64,000 bases of DNA from Adlercreutzia wanghongyangiae. GTDB taxonomy: Bacteria > Actinomycetota > Coriobacteriia > Coriobacteriales > Eggerthellaceae. Below, one piece after another: positions 26,866 through 34,705 of this stretch (the first letter of the stretch is position 1; the number at the start of each line of letters is the position of its first letter). Below the pieces are notes generated by a model. That model saw only the letters and a program-made list of their open reading frames with translations, had not been told where the DNA came from and searched no databases. The position numbers and the translations under genes are program-made. The stretch is from the NCBI RefSeq assembly GCF_035989245.1, contig NZ_JAYMFF010000007.1:62001-126000 (forward strand), read 5' to 3'.

Positions 26866-27987
26866 TTAGCGCCCCAATTCGCTGTCGGCCAGCTTCAGGG
26901 CCGCCGCGATGCAAGGGGCCATGTCGTAGTAGCGGTAGGCACCCAGGCGGCCGGCGAACACCACGCCTTCCTCGGCCTCGCCCAAGGCGGCGTACTGCTC
27001 GTACAGGGCGTTGTTGCGCTCGTCGTTCACCGGATAGTAGGGCTCGTCGCCCGGCTGCCATGCGAACGAGTACTCGCGGCTGATCACCGTGTCGGGCAGC
27101 GGCGCACCGGCATCGTCCTTGCCGAACTCGAAATGCTTGTGCTCGATGATGCGCGTAAACGGCTCGTCGTGGCTCGTGTAATTCACCACGGCGTTGCCCT
27201 GCCAGTTTTCCACACCCTCAAGCAGCTCGGTCTCGAAGCGCACCGTGCGCCATTCCAGGTTCCCCAGCTTGAAGTCGAAGTACTCGTCGATGGGGCCCGT
27301 GTACACCACGCGGTCGAACTGCACGCGGTCCATGTCGGCGAAGGCCGTGCCCGTGCGCACCTCCACGCCTTCCAGCATGCGTTCGATCATCTTGGTGTAG
27401 CCGCCCATGGGAATGCCCTGCCAGCGGTCGTTGAAGTAGTTGTTGTCGTAGATGAAGCGCACCGGCAGCCGCTTGATAATGGACGCCGGCAGCTCGGTGC
27501 AGGGGCGCCCCCACTGCTTTTCCGTGTACTCCTTCACCAGCTTCTCGTAGATGTCGCGGCCCACCAGCGACAACGCCTGCTCTTCCAGGTTGCTCGGCTC
27601 GCCCTGAATGGCACAGGCCGCCTTCTGCTCCTCGATGATGGCCTTCGCCTCGCCGGGGGTCTTGATGCCCCACATCTTGCTGAAGGTGTTCATGTTAAAG
27701 GGCAGGTTGTATATCTCGCCGTGGAAATCGGCCACGGGGCTGTTCACGTAGTTGTTGAACTCGGCGAAACGGTTCACGTAATCCCACACGTGCCGGTCGG
27801 AGGTGTGGAAGATGTGCGCACCGTACTTGTGCACGTTGATGCCGTTCACCTTCTCGGTGTAGCAGTTGCCGCCAATGTGGTCGCGCCGATCGATGACAAG
27901 GCAGCTCTTCCCCGCGTCGGTCAGCTCGCGCGCCAGCACGGCGCCAGTCAGGCCAGCTCCCACAATAAGGTAATCGTATCGATCCAC
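26866..27987 (-). CDS. glf: UDP-galactopyranose mutase
   Basis: This is a 373-residue cytoplasmic flavoprotein. The FAD-binding Rossmann motif YLIVGAGLTGAVLARE is at the N terminus, followed by RRDHIGGNCY and HKYGAHIFHT, the signature of Glf. It converts UDP-galactopyranose to UDP-galactofuranose, the donor for galactofuranose in surface polymers. The length agrees with the family (about 370-390). The GTG at 27987 is preferred because AAAGG lies 7 bp upstream and the protein then begins just before the FAD motif. It is flanked by GT2 genes, so one of them may be a galactofuranosyltransferase. A divergent promoter region (27988-28165) separates it from the next gene. Confidence 0.95.
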   Translation of the reverse strand: MDRYDYLIVGAGLTGAVLARELTDAGKSCLVIDRRDHIGGNCYTEKVNGINVHKYGAHIFHTSDRHVWDYVNRFAEFNNYVNSPVADFHGEIYNLPFNMNTFSKMWGIKTPGEAKAIIEEQKAACAIQGEPSNLEEQALSLVGRDIYEKLVKEYTEKQWGRPCTELPASIIKRLPVRFIYDNNYFNDRWQGIPMGGYTKMIERMLEGVEVRTGTAFADMDRVQFDRVVYTGPIDEYFDFKLGNLEWRTVRFETELLEGVENWQGNAVVNYTSHDEPFTRIIEHKHFEFGKDDAGAPLPDTVISREYSFAWQPGDEPYYPVNDERNNALYEQYAALGEAEEGVVFAGRLGAYRYYDMAPCIAAALKLADSELGR

Positions 27988-28165
27988 GTACACACCTTTC
28001 CTTTCATTCATGTAGAAGCCAAGGATAGCACGAGATGGGCCCGACGCGCCCGCATTTCGCCTGAAGGTGCGCGGATACCGCAGCTTCAGGCCCGCTGCAA
28101 CTTCCCCTGTGCTAGCATGGGCGCCATAGCTTTGGTCCGCCAGCAATTGCCACAGGAGGTTCGTC

Positions 28166-29218
28166 GTGCCCGCAGCGCCGTCTTCCATCAAGATCAGCAT
28201 TATCGTTCCCTGTTACAAAGCCGCGGATACCCTTCCTCGCTGTCTGGACGCCCTTCTCGGGCAAACACTTCCGGACATCGAAATAATCGCAGTCAACGAC
28301 GGCTCTCCCGACAAATGCATCGACATCTTACGCGCCTACCAAAAAGAGCACGAAGACCAGCTAGTGATTATCGACAAGGAAAACGAGGGGGCCTGGGCGG
28401 CGCGGCGCGATGGAATTGCAGCAGCACGGGGCCGCCACATCGGCTTCGTCGATGCCGATGACTACGTTGCGCCAGAGTTCTGCGAAACGCTTTATGCATG
28501 CGCCGTGCAGCATGATGCCGACATTACCGTTTGCGGCTTCTGCCGCGAAGACGCCTCATCCGGACGTGTTCTTTCAGAAGAGCTCACCCACCCGCGCGCG
28601 CCCTTCAACGCCCAAAAAGAGCCAGCACGTCTCTTGGAGTTAAACACCGCCCCCTGGAACAAGCTCTTTCGCGCCGACCTCCTCAAGGAGATGGGCAACC
28701 TTCGCCAACCGCCGGCCATATTCGAAGACGTCATGATGCACTTGCTCGTGTTCCCCCGCACAGAAAATGTGGCCTTTGCAGGAGGATCCCTCGTACGCTA
28801 CTGCGTGCACGAGGGCTCTCTCATGACATCCATCACCGCTCAGCAAATAGACTCGACGTATCAATCGCTTGTCGAAACTAAAGACATCATCGAAGCCGAA
28901 GATGCTCCCCAAAAAATGATGCAGCTTGTTGCCGCAGAGGCCTTTCTCCATATGGGCATCTCGCTGATGTTCCACGTCTCCTGCGACAAAGACGTCAACC
29001 TGAAAGTCATCCTGCGGGACAACAAAGCATACCTGGACGAGCACTTCCCCTCTTGGAAGAGCAGTGCCATCATATCGTTCGGCCACGCCGTGAAATACCG
29101 GGGCGCCAACTTGAAAGTTTGGCTCGGGCGCCTCGTGTACCGCGCCCACCTGATGCGCGCCGCCCTAGGCGCCTACCGCTTCATGATCGAGAAAATGGGC
29201 AAAGACATTAAGTGGTAG
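28166..29218 (+). CDS. GT2 glycosyltransferase
   Basis: This 350-residue GT-A enzyme has SIIVPCYKAADTL, AVNDGSPDKC and FVDADDYVA. The C-terminal region is rich in His/Met and ends in a basic stretch. GTG 28166 is supported by AGGAGG 7 bp upstream. It is monocistronic, between divergent glf and the CAP-domain choline-binding protein gene. Proximity to glf makes a Galf-containing product possible but unproven. The 29219-29392 gap after it has no convincing terminator but holds a promoter for the next gene. Confidence 0.85.
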   Translation: MPAAPSSIKISIIVPCYKAADTLPRCLDALLGQTLPDIEIIAVNDGSPDKCIDILRAYQKEHEDQLVIIDKENEGAWAARRDGIAAARGRHIGFVDADDYVAPEFCETLYACAVQHDADITVCGFCREDASSGRVLSEELTHPRAPFNAQKEPARLLELNTAPWNKLFRADLLKEMGNLRQPPAIFEDVMMHLLVFPRTENVAFAGGSLVRYCVHEGSLMTSITAQQIDSTYQSLVETKDIIEAEDAPQKMMQLVAAEAFLHMGISLMFHVSCDKDVNLKVILRDNKAYLDEHFPSWKSSAIISFGHAVKYRGANLKVWLGRLVYRAHLMRAALGAYRFMIEKMGKDIKW

Positions 29219-29326
29219 GAGGCACCCTGTCTGCGCGATGCGCGACGGGCTGATCTGCCGTCGACCAAAGCGGACAAGACACCTTGACCTGGCGGCAATG
29301 CAGGAAAACGAGCAACTTTTGTCGCA

Positions 29327-29355
29327 TTGCCATCACTCGGCCGTGGTGCTAATCT
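29327..29355 (+). promoter_or_regulatory. Probable promoter of the CAP-domain gene
   Basis: TTGCCA (29327-29332), a 17-nt spacer and TAATCT (29350-29355) preceded by TGC give a -35 and an extended -10 box 38 bp upstream of the ATG. The match is moderate. Confidence 0.4.
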
Positions 29356-29392
29356 CCTCCTATCGATCGTTTCTGACGAGAGGAGAAGTACC

Positions 29393-30931
29393 ATGATCGG
29401 TCATTTGCAACGGAGAGACTTGCTGATGGCTATTGCAACCTTCGCAATAGCCATCGCACTATCTGGAGCCGCCGTCTTCAGCTCAACGGCCCCTGCTTGG
29501 GCTGACGAGCTGAAGCAACCTGCACCCCAAGCATCCAGCATTGCCGCCGAGAATGTCGAAGCACACATCTCACCCTTCGCAGCGACTCCCATGACCAACG
29601 CCCTGGTAGCCGATGTGTATTACGACTACTCATACGCCTACAGCGTGCTCGAACTCATCAATGACATCCGCGCCGAAAACGGCCTGTCTGCATTGACCAT
29701 GGACAAGGATCTGCTCGATGCCGCCATGAAACGCGCCGTGGAAGCAAGCCTGACATTCAACGCCGGGCATTTGCGTCCCGACGGCAGCGAATGCTTCACC
29801 ATTTCCAACAAGATGCATCGGGAGAACATCGCCTACGGCCAGCAGAATCCTCAAGCCGTCGTCAGCGCCTGGATGGATTCCCCGGGGCATCGTGCAAACA
29901 TTCTCAGCAACGATTCCCTTAGCATCGGCATCGGCTGCGTAACCGTGGGAGGGTTCGGACCTTTTTGGTCCCAGTGCTTCGGACCGCAAGCAGCCGACTC
30001 CGTCTCGCAGCCCCAGAATCGCAGTGCCACAGAACGACTCTCCATCCCCACAAGCTGGCTTAAAAACAGCAACTTCCTCTTCGAGTATTCGGGATACGAG
30101 CTTGACCCCAACGACACCGTTCAGCCCCGCATTGCTTTTCGCAACCAAGGTACCGACGGGCTCTTCGTCATCCTCAGTCCGCGGACCTTCACCTGGGCTT
30201 CCAGCAATGTCGCCGTGGCTTCCGTCAACCAAGATGGCCTGATCACGGGCAATGCTCCGGGCTCGGCCTCCGTGACCGCCCGCATTGGAAGCAGCGTCGC
30301 CATTTCGACGACCATCGAAGTAGACGGGGAAACCGGCACCTGGAAGCGGTCGGGCAATCGTTGGTGGTTCTCCTTCTCCAACGGCAGTTACGCTCGCGGT
30401 TGGTGCCAAATCGACGGAACTTGGTATCTTTTCGACAACAGCGGCTGGATGCTGACCGGATGGCAGAAGATGGGCGGCAAGTGGTACTACTTCAAGAATT
30501 CCGGAGCCATGGCCACCGGCTGGCAGAAAGTCGGCGGGAGCTGGTACTACCTGAAGCCGTCGGGTGCCATGGCCACGGGCTGGATAAACGACAAGGGAAC
30601 GTGGTACCACACCAGCGCTTCGGGAGCCATGCAGACCGGATGGCAGAAAGTCGGCGGGAGCTGGTACTATCTCAAGAGTTCCGGGGCCATGCAAACCGGA
30701 TGGCAGAAAGTCGGCGGGAGCTGGTACTACCTGAAAGCATCGGGCGCCATGGCCACCGGCTGGCAGAAAGTCGGCGGGAGCTGGTATCATCTGCGCAGTT
30801 CGGGCGCCATGGATGCAAGCTGCTGGGTGAGCGGAAAATATTACGTTAACGCAAGCGGCGCCATGGCAACTAACACGTGGATCGGCAAATATCACGTAAA
30901 TGCCAACGGCGTATGGGACCAAACCCGATAG
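29393..30931 (+). CDS. Choline-binding CAP/SCP-domain protein
   Basis: This is a 512-residue secreted protein. It has a signal peptide (about 1-45) and a CAP (SCP-like) domain at about 75-205 with LELINDIRAENGL, the central GHLRPDG, RENIAYG and WMDSPGHRANIL. A Big2/Ig-like stretch (about 235-305) follows, then about nine 20-residue repeats and the WVSGKYY...WDQTR cap. CAP proteins are widespread in secreted wall proteins; their activity in bacteria is mostly unknown. ATG 29393 has a GAGAGGAGAAG site and replaces a longer frame from 29327. A strong hairpin terminator follows. Confidence 0.92.
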   Translation: MIGHLQRRDLLMAIATFAIAIALSGAAVFSSTAPAWADELKQPAPQASSIAAENVEAHISPFAATPMTNALVADVYYDYSYAYSVLELINDIRAENGLSALTMDKDLLDAAMKRAVEASLTFNAGHLRPDGSECFTISNKMHRENIAYGQQNPQAVVSAWMDSPGHRANILSNDSLSIGIGCVTVGGFGPFWSQCFGPQAADSVSQPQNRSATERLSIPTSWLKNSNFLFEYSGYELDPNDTVQPRIAFRNQGTDGLFVILSPRTFTWASSNVAVASVNQDGLITGNAPGSASVTARIGSSVAISTTIEVDGETGTWKRSGNRWWFSFSNGSYARGWCQIDGTWYLFDNSGWMLTGWQKMGGKWYYFKNSGAMATGWQKVGGSWYYLKPSGAMATGWINDKGTWYHTSASGAMQTGWQKVGGSWYYLKSSGAMQTGWQKVGGSWYYLKASGAMATGWQKVGGSWYHLRSSGAMDASCWVSGKYYVNASGAMATNTWIGKYHVNANGVWDQTR

Positions 30932-30957
30932 AGCTTTCTGAATAGAAGAGCTAATTG

Positions 30958-30991
30958 AGCGGACGGGCGCCCATCGAGGCGCCCGTCCGCT
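30958..30991. terminator. Strong hairpin terminator
   Basis: A perfect 14-bp GC-rich stem (30958-30971 with 30978-30991) has a 6-base loop, followed by TGTTT. It lies between the convergent CAP and transglutaminase genes. Confidence 0.85.
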
Positions 30992-31086
30992 GTTTCAGTT
31001 AGGCCCAGTCCCCCGCATGTAGCAGCATCGGCTAACACCACCCCACCCGGCTTCTCAGGAGTCCCTATATATTCCGCGCACGCGAG

Positions 31087-32790
31087 CTATCTGGTTCGAT
31101 CCCACTTTCCGCTCCCATTCACATGGTACTTGCCAACCCACGTGTTAGTTGCCATAGCGCCAGATTTGGTTAGGTAGTAGTTCCCCACCCACCGATTTGC
31201 GCCCATGGCCCCCGAAAAAGCCGACCAGTACCACGTGTCCCGAACCTGATACCAACCAGTGGCCATAGCACCCGAAGCGCGCAGATAGTACCACTTACCC
31301 CCGGTCTTCAACCATCCGGTTTTCATGGCGCCCGAAGACGCCAGGTAATACCATTTGCCACCTGTTTTCAACCAACCCGTCTGCATCCAGCCAGAACGAT
31401 CGAAGTGATACCAAACGCCGTCAATCAATTCCCAGCCGTTGCGCGTATACGACCCGTCGGCATGGCGATACCACCATTTTCCTTTCGATTTCTTCCACAC
31501 ACCTGTGGACTTTATCGGCGAGGAAGCAGTCGAGCCATTTGCCAAAGACCCCTGAGTCGGAGGGCGATTAACCGTGCCGGAACCCGTCGAATCAGAAGGA
31601 GCCTGCGTATCCTTTGAGGAAACCGCCACCGAAAGGCTGTTGCTCGCATAGGTCACCTTTACCTCCTTGGCGGCCCCGACTGCCCATGTGCGCTGGGAAA
31701 GATCATAGGCCACCACGTTGTAGAAGGCGTTTTTGTAGTCATCAGGCCAGGAAGCATGGTCAATGGGAATGGAAAAGTGCTCCTCACCGCTGCCCAGCTT
31801 CTGGGAAATACGCTGCACGTACGGATCGGACCAGGCGCGAATCTCCCCCGTCTTCACAAAGTAATTCTGCTCGAGAGACGACGACTCGTAGCCCGCGACG
31901 GGCTGCGTGTGATCGGGGTGCACAAGGCTCACAATATTGTCGTCCATGCCGAAGTAGAGATGCCGCAGATCGGGATACCCGGAAAACTGTTGAGCGTCAT
32001 CCCAGGTGGCGTCGACCTGGTACCATTTCCCGTCCAGCTTAACTGCGGTCCACACGTGACCGTTTCCGGTAATGCGGCCCGTGGAAATGCCCACGCGGGC
32101 CAGCAGCATCTCATAAGCACGATGGTACGACTCGCATGTTCCCGTGCCACGCGCAAACACTCCTTCGGCGCCGCAGTAGGTAAGCGAATGATCGTACTCG
32201 CAATTGGCGATTATCCAATCGTGCAGCCATAAGGCCTTGTCGAAATCGGTTGCGTTGCCGGCTTTCAGACAATCAGACGCAACACGATCAGCCACGGTCT
32301 CTACCGAAGGGTGAGCGGGGTCGTCCACAACGACCCAGGCATCCACGTTCTCATAGACAAGCGGCGACGCGCCCTTATCGAGCACCGAAATACGCACTCG
32401 GTAAGTACCGGAAGCACAAAAAGTGAGCTGGAACGAAGGACTTGCCTGATACACGAACTTCGAGGGATCCATCACCCACTCGAGGTAGTTCTTCCGATCA
32501 TCGGTGTAGCGGTTCACCGAATCAATTCGATACTCACACTGCGACGAGCCGTTTGTTGTTGCCACCGAAAACTCAGTTGGCTGACCGCATATGGGATCAT
32601 CCCAGCTTACCGACAAGCCAACTTGCGACGTTGGCTTCGATGCCGTGTTGTCGTACTGCGCCACGACACGCTCGGCCGCTTCAGATACAACCGCCGCATC
32701 ATCGGCAGCCCACGCAACGGAAGGCGCAATACAGGCAGCCAAAACGGCAGCTATCGCCATGTGAGTCACCACATTGCCCACTCGCGTCAT
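31087..32790 (-). CDS. Choline-binding transglutaminase-like protein
   Basis: This is a secreted protein of about 567 residues. The signal peptide ends near SVAWAADD. An all-beta N-terminal region (about 55-155) is followed by a transglutaminase-like domain (about 160-300) with the triad Cys219 (GTGTCESYHRAY), His245 (GNGHVWTAV) and Asp260 (WYQVDATWDD). Six 20-residue repeats and the WVGNYY...WDRTR cap complete it. Such papain-fold enzymes cut or cross-link peptides; here the target would be wall proteins or stem peptides. The start is uncertain: ATG 32790 has GAGGG nearby, and ATG 32811 has no site. A C9 tract lies about 130 bp upstream. Confidence 0.9.
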   Translation of the reverse strand: MTRVGNVVTHMAIAAVLAACIAPSVAWAADDAAVVSEAAERVVAQYDNTASKPTSQVGLSVSWDDPICGQPTEFSVATTNGSSQCEYRIDSVNRYTDDRKNYLEWVMDPSKFVYQASPSFQLTFCASGTYRVRISVLDKGASPLVYENVDAWVVVDDPAHPSVETVADRVASDCLKAGNATDFDKALWLHDWIIANCEYDHSLTYCGAEGVFARGTGTCESYHRAYEMLLARVGISTGRITGNGHVWTAVKLDGKWYQVDATWDDAQQFSGYPDLRHLYFGMDDNIVSLVHPDHTQPVAGYESSSLEQNYFVKTGEIRAWSDPYVQRISQKLGSGEEHFSIPIDHASWPDDYKNAFYNVVAYDLSQRTWAVGAAKEVKVTYASNSLSVAVSSKDTQAPSDSTGSGTVNRPPTQGSLANGSTASSPIKSTGVWKKSKGKWWYRHADGSYTRNGWELIDGVWYHFDRSGWMQTGWLKTGGKWYYLASSGAMKTGWLKTGGKWYYLRASGAMATGWYQVRDTWYWSAFSGAMGANRWVGNYYLTKSGAMATNTWVGKYHVNGSGKWDRTR

Positions 32791-32916
32791 GAACCCTCGC
32801 TTTCGTGTCATCCAGTGAAGATTGGCTAGACGTCCTGTCAGCAGAGATCAGTCTACGAAATTCGGAACTTCAGCGCAACGCCTGCATCAAGATGTTTGCC
32901 CAAATAAGAGGGCATA

Positions 32917-32925
32917 CCCCCCCCC
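32917..32925 (+). repeat. Homopolymer C9 tract between dltX and the transglutaminase gene
   Basis: Nine C (nine G on the coding strand of both neighbours) lie 30 bp past the dltX stop and about 127 bp before the transglutaminase gene start. The 15-mer around it, ATA-C9-GAG, is identical to that around the tract inside dltA. No clear -35/-10 pair brackets it. Confidence 0.9.
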
Positions 32926-32955
32926 GAGGGGAGCAGCTGGAAATAAAGCCAAACG

Positions 32956-33117
32956 TTAGAACTGCTCGTATACAAACTCAGGGGGATTACCATAGCCAGA
33001 AAAGAGGAGGAACCAGGCAAGAATCGCTATGCACGCGACAGCAGTCGCGAACCAAAGAAGAGCCTCTGCGGTCGGATGTTGCGACAACCACGATTGAGCT
33101 TTCTCAAGCCACTTCAT
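32956..33117 (-). CDS. dltX: DltX-like small membrane peptide
   Basis: This is a 53-residue peptide, MKWLEKAQSW at the start and FVYEQF at the end. One hydrophobic helix (about residues 19-39) is followed by the C-terminal pattern FSGYGNPPEFVYEQF. This is the layout of DltX, a tiny protein required for teichoic acid D-alanylation in Firmicutes, whose C terminus is a conserved F-x-Y-N-x-F-like motif. Its ATG overlaps the dltD stop (ATGA), so it is translationally coupled to the operon. DltX usually precedes dltA; here it is last. Identification rests on size, topology, motif and position. Confidence 0.75.
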   Translation of the reverse strand: MKWLEKAQSWLSQHPTAEALLWFATAVACIAILAWFLLFSGYGNPPEFVYEQF

Positions 33118-34451
33118 GAGCGCTCACCTTCGCCTTCCATGACTTCCTTCCCAGCTCCTTCCACTTCAAGCATCTCATCGGCCGCCGCATCGGCATCACG
33201 CTGAGCACTCGTCTGCCCGGGCACATCGTTGTCTTCTGCCGCACCATCAGCGTGGCCAGAGGATGCGGTGGGTTCGGCTGCACTTACGCCAGCCCCATAG
33301 AACTCGCAGAGCGCACGGTTAATCTGGACCCAGCCCTTCCAACCCAGATGCATCACATCGCGCAGGTAGTACTTGTCATAGTCGTGCATCGACAAGTCAA
33401 CGTAATCCACTTCTGCCTCATCAAGCACCTGACGTAACTTGTCATAGAACTCGAGCCGGCTCTCTTTGGTATAGCGTTGAATATCGTAGTATTCCCCATT
33501 CACTGGCTCGATTACCATAAGCGGAGTGATGTTCAACTCTTCGCATACCGCAAGGAACAGCCGCAGGTCGGAAAACTCCGTCTCGCTCCAATCCGCAAAT
33601 GGATCGCCCTCGTAGTACTGCCCCCACGGCTTATCGCTCACATAGGTATCGAAGTACTCATTGTAGATGCCATAATCGTTGTTCGTGCAGGCGCCCTCGC
33701 CTTCCGCGACAGCCTGCCGATCGAGCGCATCCCAATCAGGCTCAACAACCGAGTCGCCATACCGTTCAAGCGGCCCATTGGCCGCAAGCCCTTCGGCAAG
33801 CAGCCCGCGGCGTTCGCCGCCCGACACAAAGTCGGCAACCGCCCGATTGGCCCAGGCTACCACTGAATTATCGGTTAGATCGCTCACAGTTTGGGCATCC
33901 ACCCCCAGAGCTATCACCCGCTCGCGAATCTGCGCCTTCGTCTCGGCGGTCAGCCCTGGGTTTTCCATGCACTCGCGGAAAGATTCTTCCGAGAAGCTGT
34001 TCATGAACGCCTCCGGCGTGCATCCCGCCTCATTCATGAACCATTGGTCGCCGATCAGGAACGCCACTTTCTTTTCGGGAAGCGCACCGCACTCGTCCAA
34101 AGCACCAACTTCGATAGCACCCCACAGCGACTGATACCCACCAGCGCCCACCGATATCAGATCAAATCCCAGATCGTTTTCCGTGAAGAACCGCACAGGA
34201 TGAGCGGAGTCCTCTGCCGACTGGCCCAACTCCGAAGACCCCAGCAGAAATCCCACCGTGCGCCCCTGCGCCTGCACCATTTCGCCCAAAAGCGACGGAC
34301 TACCCCACAGCGCCACGGACGGCCGCGGATTCACCGGGTTCTCCCGCGCCATATCCCGTAGAGCGGCATCAGTGGGCGCCTGCAGATAGTACGCCGCGCC
34401 CACTCCCAGAGCGAGCGCCAAGGCGCAGCAGACCGCGATCAGCCTCCGCAT
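33114..34451 (-). CDS. dltD: D-alanyl-lipoteichoic acid biosynthesis protein DltD
   Basis: This is a 445-residue protein with one N-terminal membrane anchor and an extracytoplasmic SGNH-like domain. The GSSELG motif (about residues 71-76) supplies the serine nucleophile block, as in DltD. DltD acts outside the membrane in the last step, moving D-alanine to teichoic acid. After the conserved C-terminal region (SMHDYDKYYLRDVMHLGWKG) there is an extra acidic, low-complexity tail of about 55 residues not usual in the family. The start is 2 bp after the dltC stop, and the end overlaps dltX by 4 bp. Confidence 0.9.
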   Translation of the reverse strand: MRRLIAVCCALALALGVGAAYYLQAPTDAALRDMARENPVNPRPSVALWGSPSLLGEMVQAQGRTVGFLLGSSELGQSAEDSAHPVRFFTENDLGFDLISVGAGGYQSLWGAIEVGALDECGALPEKKVAFLIGDQWFMNEAGCTPEAFMNSFSEESFRECMENPGLTAETKAQIRERVIALGVDAQTVSDLTDNSVVAWANRAVADFVSGGERRGLLAEGLAANGPLERYGDSVVEPDWDALDRQAVAEGEGACTNNDYGIYNEYFDTYVSDKPWGQYYEGDPFADWSETEFSDLRLFLAVCEELNITPLMVIEPVNGEYYDIQRYTKESRLEFYDKLRQVLDEAEVDYVDLSMHDYDKYYLRDVMHLGWKGWVQINRALCEFYGAGVSAAEPTASSGHADGAAEDNDVPGQTSAQRDADAAADEMLEVEGAGKEVMEGEGERS

Positions 34452-34453
34452 GC

Positions 34454-34705
34454 CTAGCCCTGCACCCGAATCTCAACCTGGTGAATGATCTTGTTCACCG
34501 AGTTCATCTCCTCGCGCTCCACCGCCGTCGGGGCGATCACCACGCCGAACTCGGACTCGATACCCACCAGAAGTTCGATGGCGGCCATGGAGTCCAGCAG
34601 CCCCGCCTCGAACAGGTCGATGTCGCGCTCCTCGCGAATCACCTCGTCATCGCACACTTCCTCGATCAAGTCGAGCATCCGCGTCTCAACCGTGCCGTTA
34701 GCCAT
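34454..34705 (-). CDS. dltC: D-alanyl carrier protein DltC
   Basis: This is an 83-residue acidic carrier protein. The GLLDSMAAIELL motif contains the serine that takes the 4'-phosphopantetheine arm. The length equals that of the family (about 80). DltA loads D-alanine as a thioester, and DltB uses the charged carrier at the membrane. It overlaps the end of dltB by 8 bp and precedes dltD by 2 bp. Confidence 0.95.
   Translation of the reverse strand: MANGTVETRMLDLIEEVCDDEVIREERDIDLFEAGLLDSMAAIELLVGIESEFGVVIAPTAVEREEMNSVNKIIHQVEIRVQG

Noticed and set aside
5493..32790. Repeat proteins as glucan-binding or toxin-type repeat proteins instead of choline-binding
   Set aside because: The repeat consensus is shared by several ligand types, so this cannot be excluded by sequence alone. 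The kinase/cytidylyltransferase, permease, LicD and Pce-like genes in the same region make choline the better reading.
32805..33119. Plus-strand frame opposite dltX and the transglutaminase leader
   Set aside because: It runs through the C9 tract and lies antisense to the dltX-like gene, which has a better start, a coupled overlap and a family motif.
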